Source: a virus | Length of the DNA stretch: 21,729 bases | IMG/VR virus record: IMGVR_UViG_3300031601_000044 | Span: 1 to 21,729 of that record | Direction: 5' to 3' (one strand) | Made by a program: the position numbers and the translations under genes | The notes under the pieces: generated by a model | Seen by the model: the letters and a program-made list of their open reading frames with translations, nothing else | Told to the model about the DNA's origin: nothing | The model's database searches: none | Part shown: one piece after another, positions 4,954 through 12,158 of the stretch | Layout: the number at the start of each line of letters is the position of its first letter | Position numbering within the stretch: position 1 is the first letter of the stretch

Positions 4954-5077
4954 GGTATGATCATCTAACTATGATCGGGCGGGGATATAGGATTCGCACT
5001 TTAAGTAGTTCACTGCTCGTTGGAGGATACCGTGGCGAACGAATGCGGGAAATGTCGGTGCAACCCCGACTCATACC
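4954..5077 (+). ncRNA. 124-nt tRNA-like structured RNA
   Basis: GGTATGA (4954-4960) pairs with TCATACC (5071-5077) as a 7-bp acceptor-like stem. Directly before the 3' strand is a 5-bp T-arm, GTCGG-TGCAACC-CCGAC (5054-5070), with the exact tRNA geometry and C56/A58 equivalents. No normal D or anticodon arm fits; the roughly 90 bases between contain CTAT-g-ATC/GATATAG around loop GGGCGGG, TTCGCAC paired with GTGGCGAA (one bulge), and AGTAG/CTGCT with loop TTCA. It lies between two tRNA-type genes with T-rich linkers. It could be a degenerate or insertion-bearing tRNA or a processed regulatory RNA. Confidence 0.4.
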
Positions 5078-5085
5078 TTTTAGTA

Positions 5086-5141
5086 AACCCCACAAGCCTC
5101 TCAAAACCATATGGTAACTTGAAGCTCAAATGTGTGGGGTC
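5086..5141 (+). ncRNA. Compact hairpin RNA in the tRNA array
   Basis: ACCCCACA (5087-5094) pairs perfectly with TGTGGGGT (5133-5140). Inside are AGC/GCT, TCAA/TTGA (5101-5104 with 5119-5122) and CCAT/ATGG helices stacking towards one apical loop. It ends in CTTTT like the neighbouring tRNA genes, so it could be processed with them or act as an imperfect terminator. It has no T-arm or anticodon loop, so I do not call it a tRNA. Confidence 0.35.
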
Positions 5142-5145
5142 TTTT

Positions 5146-5241
5146 GGCGTAGTAGCTCAGTGGATAGAGTATCGGAGAATTCGCAGCGTTTAAAAACCGC
5201 GCAAATTCCGAATGTCGCAGGTCCGAGTCCTGCCTACGCCC
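5146..5241 (+). tRNA. tRNA-like gene with a 30-nt anticodon loop
   Basis: Acceptor GGCGTAG/CTACGCC is perfect; T8, A14, G18G19, A21, D-stem GCTC/GAGT and T-arm GCAGG-TCCGAGT-CCTGC are present (C at position 55). The anticodon stem TCGGA (5172-5176) and TCCGA (5207-5211) is perfect, but 30 bases, not 7, lie between them. That insert can fold further (CGC/GCG pairing) and ends in an apical TTTAAAAA that looks like an anticodon loop for UAA. No T33 fits the usual place, so the anticodon is undetermined. The variable loop ATGTC equals that of the tRNA-Ile. Confidence 0.6.
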
Positions 5242-5437
5242 TTTCATATCTGGCTTGCTAATAAATCGGAACGACCGATTGGTCAACCCCAAAAACCGTA
5301 TTAAAGTAAGCCTGTCATCTTTCTTTCATTTCTTAACCAGTATCTTGGAAACTAATTCCAGCCACTTTGAAATGTGACCGTAGTCAGCCGGTCCCCAACC
5401 GGAAACCGATTCTAAATCAATATTCAGGAGAATTACT
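5242..5437 (+). other. Leader region before the packaging and capsid module
   Basis: No gene is seen. Two hairpins are present: AATCGG-aacga-CCGATT (5264-5280) and CCGGT-cccca-ACCGG (5388-5402). A pyrimidine-rich run lies near 5310-5335, and the region ends in a strong ribosome-binding site (CAGGAG) for the next gene. I see no consensus promoter, though a late promoter of unknown type would be expected here. Confidence 0.45.
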
Positions 5438-5941
5438 ATGCAATCTCGAAATTCATTTACACCAAGGGGAACGATAACAACGGCGCATGCCGCTCTTACA
5501 AATGCACAGAGATATCGACCAACGGTATCCATATTAGTGCCGGGTGAGTACGTAGAGGTGGAACTCAAAAACGATTATAATGAGTTTCTTGAGATTATAT
5601 CACATGTGGTGGGGGATGATGCTGATTCTAACGTGTTGCAACTATATGCTTCACGTGGAAAGAATGACGACTATACACATATGGTAACGCTTACGTTCAC
5701 GGTGGGTACTATGATAGTAAGGGGTGGTACTAAGTTATATCATGATACGCTTACATTGGCGGAGGTAGATGCCGCGTTTGAGACGGCTATATCCGCTTCG
5801 GCCATAAATGATATAGCAAAGTTATGGATAAACACTAATGGGTATAGTAAGTTACTATTCATAGCGTCAACACTTGGATCTACTAGCGTTACGGTCGAAA
5901 CCGCAAGCGTGGCCCGTGAGGGTTTACCAGTAGTAGCATAA
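5438..5941 (+). CDS. Hypothetical phage protein (167 aa), first gene of the late module
   Basis: Begins MQSRNSFTPRGTITTAHAAL after CAGGAGAATTACT. The body has alternating hydrophobic/polar strands (ILVPGEYVEVEL, MVTLTFTVGTMIV) and a helix near 120-132 (VDAAFETAISASAINDIAKLW), then Ser/Thr/Val-rich strands to the end. The composition is that of a virion or beta-sandwich protein, but I do not recognise the family. It lies 12 bp before the putative small terminase, so it may be a structural or packaging accessory. Function unknown. Confidence 0.7.
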   Translation: MQSRNSFTPRGTITTAHAALTNAQRYRPTVSILVPGEYVEVELKNDYNEFLEIISHVVGDDADSNVLQLYASRGKNDDYTHMVTLTFTVGTMIVRGGTKLYHDTLTLAEVDAAFETAISASAINDIAKLWINTNGYSKLLFIASTLGSTSVTVETASVAREGLPVVA

Positions 5942-5953
5942 TGGGGCAATGGT

Positions 5954-6436
5954 ATGGCAACTGGCAAGAAATCAGGAATGTTCGAAAAGAAGTTGCTTAA
6001 GTTTTTGCGTAATATTGGCGCCGAAGTGGAAGCACAGGAAGACGATACGGTGTCGACCAAGATAGAGGCATTGGCAAGGCTCACGTGGAAGGAAGCGTTG
6101 GGGTATACCTATGAGCGTGAAATACTAGGCAAGGAGGGCAAAGTAATTAAGGTGCAAGAACATATGGCACCAGATAGGTACGCAAAGCAAATACTGTTCG
6201 ATCATCTGCTGGGTAAACCCAAACCACAGACACAGAAACAGATGGACGATAAAAAGCCGAAGGCACCACCGGTACATGATCGTGTGGGTGAGTCGCTTAT
6301 TGGGCACCTAAACGAAATTGCGGAGAAAAGTCATGTTGACAGCAGTGGAAGCGGCAAGAGAAGTAATAAAGCCACAACTCGCAGTACCATTTCCGAGCGA
6401 CTCCGAATATTGGGTATGTCCAAAGACAGGACTTAA
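5954..6436 (+). CDS. Putative terminase small subunit (160 aa)
   Basis: Evidence is mostly position: it directly precedes and overlaps the large terminase gene. Residues 36-75 (KIEALARLTWKEALGYTYER) and 86-100 (APDRYAKQILFDHLLGKPKP) look helical. The second, ending in LLGKPKP, resembles the region of DUF5681-like and small-terminase proteins that ends in DRxxGKP. The C-terminal third is Ser/Lys/Arg-rich and probably disordered. The gene shares its last 104 bases with the large-terminase start, an unusually long overlap. In tailed phages the small subunit recognises the packaging site and regulates the large subunit; that role is inferred here. Confidence 0.5.
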   Translation: MATGKKSGMFEKKLLKFLRNIGAEVEAQEDDTVSTKIEALARLTWKEALGYTYEREILGKEGKVIKVQEHMAPDRYAKQILFDHLLGKPKPQTQKQMDDKKPKAPPVHDRVGESLIGHLNEIAEKSHVDSSGSGKRSNKATTRSTISERLRILGMSKDRT

Positions 6437-8255
6437 GGTTCCCAAGGGCATAATTCAAAACATGCAGTGGCGTAAAGATCTTTTGGAACGGGCGTATGAA
6501 GATACCGTGCTACAGCATGACTTATTGGTAGCATGTAAAGAGTCAAAACTGTTCTGGATAAACGCTTTCTGCTGGACGTTCCACCAGTGGGATGTTGATC
6601 CGAATACAGGTAAAAGGCATCCCGCGATAAACCAACACGTACCATTCGTTACGTGGGAGGTGCAAGATCGTTGCATAGATACGTTCGACTGGTGCCTTGC
6701 TAACGGTGAGGACGTACTTGTCAATAAGAGTCGTGATATGGGTGCCTCATGGTCATGTATGGCCTACATACATTGGCACTGGCTATTTACTACCAATGCC
6801 CAGATGTTGGAGATGTCACGTACCAAAGAGTATGTGGATCAGACCGCTAACATGAAGGCACTCTTTCCCAAGCATGATTATATGAATAGATGGCTACCTT
6901 GGTGGATGCGTCCTCCTGAGTGCTTGCCAGAGCAGAAGAACCGTTCATGCATGCACCTTTTCAATGAGTTAAACGGAGCGTGTGTAGATGGTGAATCAAC
7001 TACCGAACATGCTGCATCGGGTGATAGAAGACTCATTGTCCTTCTAGACGAGTTCGCGAAGGTCAAACATGGCAGAGAGATGCGTTCGGCTACAAGAGAT
7101 GCAGGAATCTTTAGAATCATTAATTCAACAGTTGCCGGGCCAGGAACGGAATATTCTAATTGGAAAAACTCTAGGCAAATCAAAATCTTCCCGCTCATGT
7201 GGTGGGACCATCCAGAGAAAGGTTCCAAACGCTACGTGCAACAGGAACCTGTATCCAAGGAATGGAAGATCAGATCACCGTGGTACAACTATGAAGAAAC
7301 AATTCGTTCACCTAAAGAAATGGCCCAAGAAGTTGATGCAGATGACATAGGGTCGGGTAATGCATTCTTTAACATAGCTGGCATAGACACACATGACGCC
7401 TTGTTCGGATGTAAGCCAAGAGTAGAACTAAACGTTGAATTTAAGCGGGGTATAGCGGATGATGCGATACCCTCTTTGTTACGCACAAGAAGCATAACGT
7501 GTCTGAAGGTGACGAGGGGACGCAAGAGCAAGTTAAAGTTATGGTGTCGACTAATAGGAGGAAGACCGAATCAGAACCTAACATACAATTTTGGTATGGA
7601 CATATCAAAAGGAATGGGTGCATCCAACTCAGTGATAAGCGTTCGATGCCTAGAAACTGGTGAGAAGGTGGCTGAATGGGCGTGTGCCCAAACGTTGCCG
7701 GTTGATATGGCACGCGTTGCAGTTGGACTCGCACTATGGTTCGGTGGACGTGGGAGATGCAATCTTCCATTCATGATCTGGGAAAAGAACGGTCCCGGTC
7801 TTAACTTTGGCAAGCGTATAGTTAGGACATATCACTACCCAAGGTATTACAGAACTGTTACTGTCGGAAATGTGCATGACAAGCAGAGTGATAAATACGG
7901 ATGGCAGAGTTCCACTGACGCTAAGTATGAGCTTATGACCGATTACGATCATGCATTGGCGTATGGTGACATTATAAACCATTCAAGTCTGGCTTTAGAA
8001 GAAGCTAGGAAGTACATAACATTTGGTGATAACAAAGTTGGACCATCGTGTCTAATAGAAGAAGACGCTTCAGCCAGAAAGACACATGGTGACAGGGTTA
8101 TAGCCGACGCCCTAACTCTGCTTGGCAAAAAGAAATCACGCAAGCCCGGAAATCTGCTGTCAATGCCACAAGGATCAGCAGGTCACAGGAAGGCACAACG
8201 TAAAAAGTTAAAGAGTAAGAAAAAAGGGTGGCGTCACGGTTTTGATAATAGGTGA
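6333..8255 (+). CDS. terL: Terminase large subunit (640 aa)
   Basis: The ATPase-nuclease motor that cuts and packages phage DNA into the prohead. The ATPase domain has the Walker-A-like KSRDMGASW (residues 132-140), the terminase variant of the P-loop, and Walker B LIVLLDEF (234-241) with catalytic E240. The RNase-H-like nuclease domain shows NFGMDISKG (419-427, D423), an acidic residue at E484 (IWEKNGPG) and a third set at GDRVIADAL (586-594). Start ATG 6333 is chosen over TTG 6318 because GGAGA lies 7 bases before it. Size is in the usual range. The C-terminus (HRKAQRKKLKSKKKGW) is strongly basic. Its stop overlaps the portal ribosome-binding site. Confidence 0.93.
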   Translation: MLTAVEAAREVIKPQLAVPFPSDSEYWVCPKTGLKVPKGIIQNMQWRKDLLERAYEDTVLQHDLLVACKESKLFWINAFCWTFHQWDVDPNTGKRHPAINQHVPFVTWEVQDRCIDTFDWCLANGEDVLVNKSRDMGASWSCMAYIHWHWLFTTNAQMLEMSRTKEYVDQTANMKALFPKHDYMNRWLPWWMRPPECLPEQKNRSCMHLFNELNGACVDGESTTEHAASGDRRLIVLLDEFAKVKHGREMRSATRDAGIFRIINSTVAGPGTEYSNWKNSRQIKIFPLMWWDHPEKGSKRYVQQEPVSKEWKIRSPWYNYEETIRSPKEMAQEVDADDIGSGNAFFNIAGIDTHDALFGCKPRVELNVEFKRGIADDAIPSLLRTRSITCLKVTRGRKSKLKLWCRLIGGRPNQNLTYNFGMDISKGMGASNSVISVRCLETGEKVAEWACAQTLPVDMARVAVGLALWFGGRGRCNLPFMIWEKNGPGLNFGKRIVRTYHYPRYYRTVTVGNVHDKQSDKYGWQSSTDAKYELMTDYDHALAYGDIINHSSLALEEARKYITFGDNKVGPSCLIEEDASARKTHGDRVIADALTLLGKKKSRKPGNLLSMPQGSAGHRKAQRKKLKSKKKGWRHGFDNR

Positions 8256-8260
8256 TAATA

Positions 8261-10042
8261 ATGTATGAATTGGTTTCAAAGAAAATGGCTGAAGCCGTAC
8301 GACAGGGTATGCGTAGAATGCGCGTACACCAGCGGAACCGGGCCATGTTTATTAAGGCATACGTAGGGCAGTACTTTGAGGAAAACCATGGCATGACTGG
8401 TGACATGCCAATCAACCTTATTTATAACGCCATTCGTGCAATCATCCCACAGTATGTAATGCGTAACCCCATCACAGATGTCACGTCTGATATCGTAGAA
8501 TATGATAACTATGCATTTCTACTTGGAAAAGCGTTAGATCAGAATAATAGGCGCACTAAGAAGAAGAATACCTTGCGATATGGATTGGTTGACGCCATGT
8601 TCTCCATGGGCATATTCAAGACTGGCCTTGCCAACAGTGGATCATTCGTCCAGTATGGCGACAAACGTATAGACCCGGGCATGGTGTTTACCGATAACGT
8701 AAGTCTTGATGACTTCGTTCCGGATCCTAATTGTAGATCATGGGATACCGCTGCATTTCTTGGCGATAGGATTAGAATGCCACGTTACACGTTCCTTGAG
8801 AATGATGAGTTCAACGAGGAACTTATCATGAAGATACCAAAGGCCGGAATATCAGATAAGGCAAACCGCGTAGAAAATATGTCAAAAAGGGGTCTTACTG
8901 ATAACAAGATTATTGATATTGAAGACCTAATTGACGTTATATACTTGTATGTGCCAAGTGCAGATGCGATATTAGCCATACCTGATCCCAACCAAATCGT
9001 TTTTGACGACTATCTGTCGGCAACTGATTACTACGGTCCAAAAGATGGTCCATATACGTTCCTCACAATGGGGCAACCAGTGCCGGACAACCCATTTGCC
9101 ATAGCACCAGTGGGCGTATGGTATGACCTTAATCGTATGGCAAATTCTATGATGGAAAAGGTTATGTCACAGGCTGAAAGGCAGAAATCAATTGTCATAG
9201 CTGATTCATCCCTAACTGATGAAGTTGAAGATCTGCGTAAATCGGAAGATGGTGATGTAGTATTCGCAGATCCCAAGTCAGCACAGGTAGCCAACTTCGG
9301 CGGGCAGGACAAGGGTAGTGAAGACTTTGTGGGTAGCCTGAGAACATGGTTTAACTACATGGCTGGCAACCCTGATCAGATGGCCGGTAACGCACAGAAC
9401 GCTAAGACCGCAACACAGTCACAGATTCTTGCGAGCAACGCTGCTGTCGGTCTTGAAGACGGCAAGGATATGACATATGATGCTACTGGCTTGTTAAGTG
9501 AAAAAGAAGCATGGTACATGCATCGCGATCCACTTATAAATGCACCCATACCGCATAGGCCAGATGGGACCACTGACCGTGTTCAGTTGTACCTGACACC
9601 AGCACAGAGACGTGGTGAACCTGAGGATTTCATCTTCAAGATCAGGTCACGTTCGATGCAGGTAAAAGATCCAACTCTCGTCGCGAAGCAGATACTTGAG
9701 TTTGCCGGTTCAATTGTACCAGCTATGGCACAGGCGACTATGGTGATGCAGCAGATGGGCCAACCGTTCAATCTTCAACAGTCACTTACTGACGTGGCTG
9801 ATAAAATGGGTATACTCGATGAGGTTCATGATTGGTTTATTGATCCAAACTTCCAGAAGAAAATGGATCTTATGATGCAGATGGGGCCACAGGGTAATAT
9901 GAAAGCGGGTACGGCCAGTCCGGGTGCCATGGCACAGAATGGTGCCCCGGCCAATGCGAAAAAGGGTGGCCCTACTTCGCCGATGCAGGACAAGAAATCT
10001 GGTGAACAGTCAACGGCTAATGTAGCCCAGAGTGCGAGGTAA
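8261..10042 (+). CDS. Portal protein (593 aa)
   Basis: The dodecameric ring at the unique capsid vertex through which DNA enters and leaves. Family features: an N-terminal basic helical region, then PINLIYNAIRAIIPQYVMRNP, a stretch typical of portal proteins (N...RaiipqyV.rNP), a VSLDDFVPDPNCRSWDTAAFLGDR segment, a long alpha-helical stem region around residues 285-400 with RMANSMMEKVMSQAERQKS, and a helical barrel-like C-terminus. The last 70 residues are Gly/Ala/Gln/Met-rich and probably disordered. ATG 8261 is chosen because GGTGA precedes it; an in-frame GTG at 8252 would overlap the terminase stop. Directly downstream of terL, as usual. Confidence 0.9.
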   Translation: MYELVSKKMAEAVRQGMRRMRVHQRNRAMFIKAYVGQYFEENHGMTGDMPINLIYNAIRAIIPQYVMRNPITDVTSDIVEYDNYAFLLGKALDQNNRRTKKKNTLRYGLVDAMFSMGIFKTGLANSGSFVQYGDKRIDPGMVFTDNVSLDDFVPDPNCRSWDTAAFLGDRIRMPRYTFLENDEFNEELIMKIPKAGISDKANRVENMSKRGLTDNKIIDIEDLIDVIYLYVPSADAILAIPDPNQIVFDDYLSATDYYGPKDGPYTFLTMGQPVPDNPFAIAPVGVWYDLNRMANSMMEKVMSQAERQKSIVIADSSLTDEVEDLRKSEDGDVVFADPKSAQVANFGGQDKGSEDFVGSLRTWFNYMAGNPDQMAGNAQNAKTATQSQILASNAAVGLEDGKDMTYDATGLLSEKEAWYMHRDPLINAPIPHRPDGTTDRVQLYLTPAQRRGEPEDFIFKIRSRSMQVKDPTLVAKQILEFAGSIVPAMAQATMVMQQMGQPFNLQQSLTDVADKMGILDEVHDWFIDPNFQKKMDLMMQMGPQGNMKAGTASPGAMAQNGAPANAKKGGPTSPMQDKKSGEQSTANVAQSAR

Positions 10043-10044
10043 AT

Positions 10045-10317
10045 ATGAAGACCAAATTAACTGGCAAGTATTATGAGGAATTGAAGAATAGCAAGGGTGC
10101 TATATTGAGCGATGATAGCAATGATTATTCTAAGTACCGCGTGGAAGATTCGCTACGCACGTTGCAAGACGCTCAAAAGATTCTTGCCGATTCAAAGATG
10201 GTTGGGTATGTTAAGAAGTACCTTGCCTTTCAGTTGGTACAGAATGCGGAAGTTGCCGCACAGATAAGTGTCGAAACTAAAGTCGGCAAGAAATTGAAGG
10301 AGGTGTTCAGTGGCTAA
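10045..10317 (+). CDS. Hypothetical protein (90 aa), helical
   Basis: Starts 2 bases after the portal stop. The sequence is alpha-helical (SLRTLQDAQKILADSKMVGYVKKYL) with a C-terminus EVAAQISVETKVGKKLKEVF and no membrane segment. It may be a head accessory or portal-associated protein by position. Its end contains the AAGGAGGT ribosome-binding site of the next gene, which it overlaps by 8 bases. No family recognised. Confidence 0.65.
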   Translation: MKTKLTGKYYEELKNSKGAILSDDSNDYSKYRVEDSLRTLQDAQKILADSKMVGYVKKYLAFQLVQNAEVAAQISVETKVGKKLKEVFSG

Positions 10318-10573
10318 AGTCACCAAGGAACAGGCAAGGAAGTCTGTGGAAGCGTATAAAAGGAATAGGAAACCGATGCCAAAACCGAAGGCTAAACCAG
10401 CGGCGAAGAAGGGCAAACCGGCAAACTGGTTGACAAGGTTGAGTGCCAATGTCAAGGTTGAGATGGCGAAGCGTGCCCAGAAGAAAGCCTACAAGAATCT
10501 AAGTGCCGCCGAAAAACGTGAGGACGCTGCTAAAAAGCGTAAAGCCGCCTACCGTGCCGCATGGGAGAAGTAA
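10310..10573 (+). CDS. Lysine/alanine-rich basic protein (87 aa)
   Basis: Starts at GTG 10310 behind AAGGAGGT. About one third of residues are Lys or Arg, with Pro-Lys-Ala runs (KPMPKPKAKPAAKKGKPA, residues 22-39) resembling the C-terminal tail of histone H1 or bacterial Hc1-like proteins, followed by amphipathic Lys/Ala helices. DNA binding or condensation is a reasonable inference, and a head protein that coats packaged DNA is possible, but low sequence complexity makes any family match unreliable. Confidence 0.6.
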   Translation: MAKVTKEQARKSVEAYKRNRKPMPKPKAKPAAKKGKPANWLTRLSANVKVEMAKRAQKKAYKNLSAAEKREDAAKKRKAAYRAAWEK

Positions 10574-10574
10574 T

Positions 10575-10937
10575 ATGCCAGCCTATACTTTCGTCTGCAA
10601 GGAGTGCGGAAACAGAAGGACAGAGATAGCAAGAATGAGCGAAGTTAGCGAGTTGGAACCATTATGTCTTATATGTGATAGGCTAATGCAAAGGGACTAT
10701 AAGGCTGACTTGTTCGCGACGGCGAATGATTCATATAGAGTACCATTACATTCAGATGCACTGGCGGTGGCACCAAGTCAGAGGAAGGAGCATGAGACAA
10801 AGTTTCCATACATAAAGCTAGACAAGAAATGCAGACCTATCCTTGATAACTTCAAGGATCATGATAGGTATCTGAAAGAATCCGGGTGTGTGAAGAAACC
10901 TGGAAAGAGTAGACGCAGATCAACAAAGGTATCCTAA
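10575..10937 (+). CDS. FmdB-type zinc-ribbon protein (120 aa)
   Basis: The start at ATG 10575 (not 24 codons further upstream) is supported by MPAYTFVCKECG, the classical beginning of FmdB-family zinc ribbons, which open MPxYxYxCxxCG. The zinc-binding pairs are C8-x2-C11 and C31-x2-C34, with PLCLICDRLMQRDY after the second knuckle. The remainder (RVPLHSDALAVAPSQRKEH...) matches a known phage extension, in which a predicted zinc ribbon carries a tail ending in SRRRST. It lies between the portal and scaffold genes; the function of phage FmdB-like proteins is unproven. Confidence 0.75.
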   Translation: MPAYTFVCKECGNRRTEIARMSEVSELEPLCLICDRLMQRDYKADLFATANDSYRVPLHSDALAVAPSQRKEHETKFPYIKLDKKCRPILDNFKDHDRYLKESGCVKKPGKSRRRSTKVS

Positions 10938-10981
10938 TATCTTACCCCTATATAATAGGCAACTTATTAAAGGAAAGTACC

Positions 10982-12118
10982 ATGGCAGCAAACGGTGAAG
11001 AAAGCGAAGTAAAACTTCGCGAAATGGATGAAGATGCACTTGATAAACCAGAACTGATCAGCAGTGTAGCAGAGATGCTGGCTGGTATTGGTGGAAGCCC
11101 GGCAGAAGACGAACTAAACGCGGCACCTACCCAGAAGGTTGACGATGAGGAAAATCAGGATGATAACCTTGAAGCAAAACCAGATGCAGACGCCGAAGTT
11201 GAGGACGATCAGCCTACCCCGGTGAGCAAAGACGGTGGCGAAGAAGAAATTGAGTTGCCAGAATTACCCGATGCCTACTATCGTAGTGGGGCACGGTTCG
11301 GTTATTCACCCGAGAACATCGCAGACATGGTCGATAAGATTGGTATAGATTATGTCACGACGTTACTTCAGAACATGCACACAAGAGATAACAGCATGAC
11401 CAATACATTCGCTGAGATGGGACGCAAAGCGAAAGCGATGGAACAAGCAAATGGTAATGGTCAGGCGGCACCGGACTTAACGAACGAAGGTGATAATGTC
11501 GTACCAAAGATCGACATGGAAGCGTTGAAAGTGAAGTACGGGGATGATGATCCTTTAGTGATGTTGTTCGCACAGCAGGCAGAGCAACTGACAGGAATGA
11601 AAGAGTCGTTCCAGCAGTTGAACCAGAGTCTTTCCGCTACACAGAATCAAGTGTCGCGGCAGGAACAGGAGATTGAAGATCAGACGCGTAAATCAGTGAA
11701 TGGTTTCTTCGACGGCAAGACGATGGACCTATTTAAAAAGTTTTACGGTGGTCTTGATAAGGTTGACGATACCTGGGAAAAACTGTCAGTTGGGCAAAAG
11801 TCTAATCGTGACTTAGTGTGTCAATACGCGGATCAAATCTTGATCGGTGCAAAGATGCACGGTGACGATATGGCACTTGGTGAAGCGATGGAGCGTGCTC
11901 ATATGATTGTGAGTGAACCGATTGCAGAAAGTATCGCACGGACTAAGATTATGAAGCAGGTACAGAAGCGAAGCAAGTCACGCGTTGTTCGTCCGTCCGA
12001 TGGAAAATCAAAGTCAAACAAAAACGTTACGGCTGGTGGTAAACCAGCTAACAAACAAGAACTTGTTGACAGAACAAACGAGCGTCTGTCATCTCTATTC
12101 AAAGGTTTACGCAGTTAA
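10982..12118 (+). CDS. Capsid scaffold protein (378 aa)
   Basis: Placed directly before the major capsid gene, where scaffolds normally sit. The first 90 residues are extremely acidic (for example DDEENQDDNLEAKPDADAEV). The middle carries a predicted coiled coil at about 197-238 (QQAEQLTGMKESFQQLNQSL and onward) and the C-terminus is basic (VQKRSKSRVVRPSDGKSKSN), the usual end of scaffolds that contacts the coat protein. No protease motif is visible. Start ATG 10982 follows AAAGGAAAGTACC. It is expected to guide prohead assembly and leave the head before DNA packaging. Confidence 0.75.
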   Translation: MAANGEESEVKLREMDEDALDKPELISSVAEMLAGIGGSPAEDELNAAPTQKVDDEENQDDNLEAKPDADAEVEDDQPTPVSKDGGEEEIELPELPDAYYRSGARFGYSPENIADMVDKIGIDYVTTLLQNMHTRDNSMTNTFAEMGRKAKAMEQANGNGQAAPDLTNEGDNVVPKIDMEALKVKYGDDDPLVMLFAQQAEQLTGMKESFQQLNQSLSATQNQVSRQEQEIEDQTRKSVNGFFDGKTMDLFKKFYGGLDKVDDTWEKLSVGQKSNRDLVCQYADQILIGAKMHGDDMALGEAMERAHMIVSEPIAESIARTKIMKQVQKRSKSRVVRPSDGKSKSNKNVTAGGKPANKQELVDRTNERLSSLFKGLRS

Positions 12119-12158
12119 GTAACTGTTAAACTGGAACTAGTTAGAAAGGAAATGAGTT

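Noticed and set aside
5086-5141. Rho-independent terminator between the RNA genes
   Set aside because: The loop region is 38 nt and the T-run only four; the position between tRNA-type genes favours a processed RNA. Not excluded.
5172-5211. Self-splicing group I intron in the second tRNA
   Set aside because: The extra segment is about 23 nt, far too short for any group I core.
10938-10981. Promoter before the scaffold gene (TATATAAT at about 10950)
   Set aside because: No acceptable -35 at 16-18 bp, and the gap is only 44 bp in an operon; a phage-specific late promoter cannot be judged.
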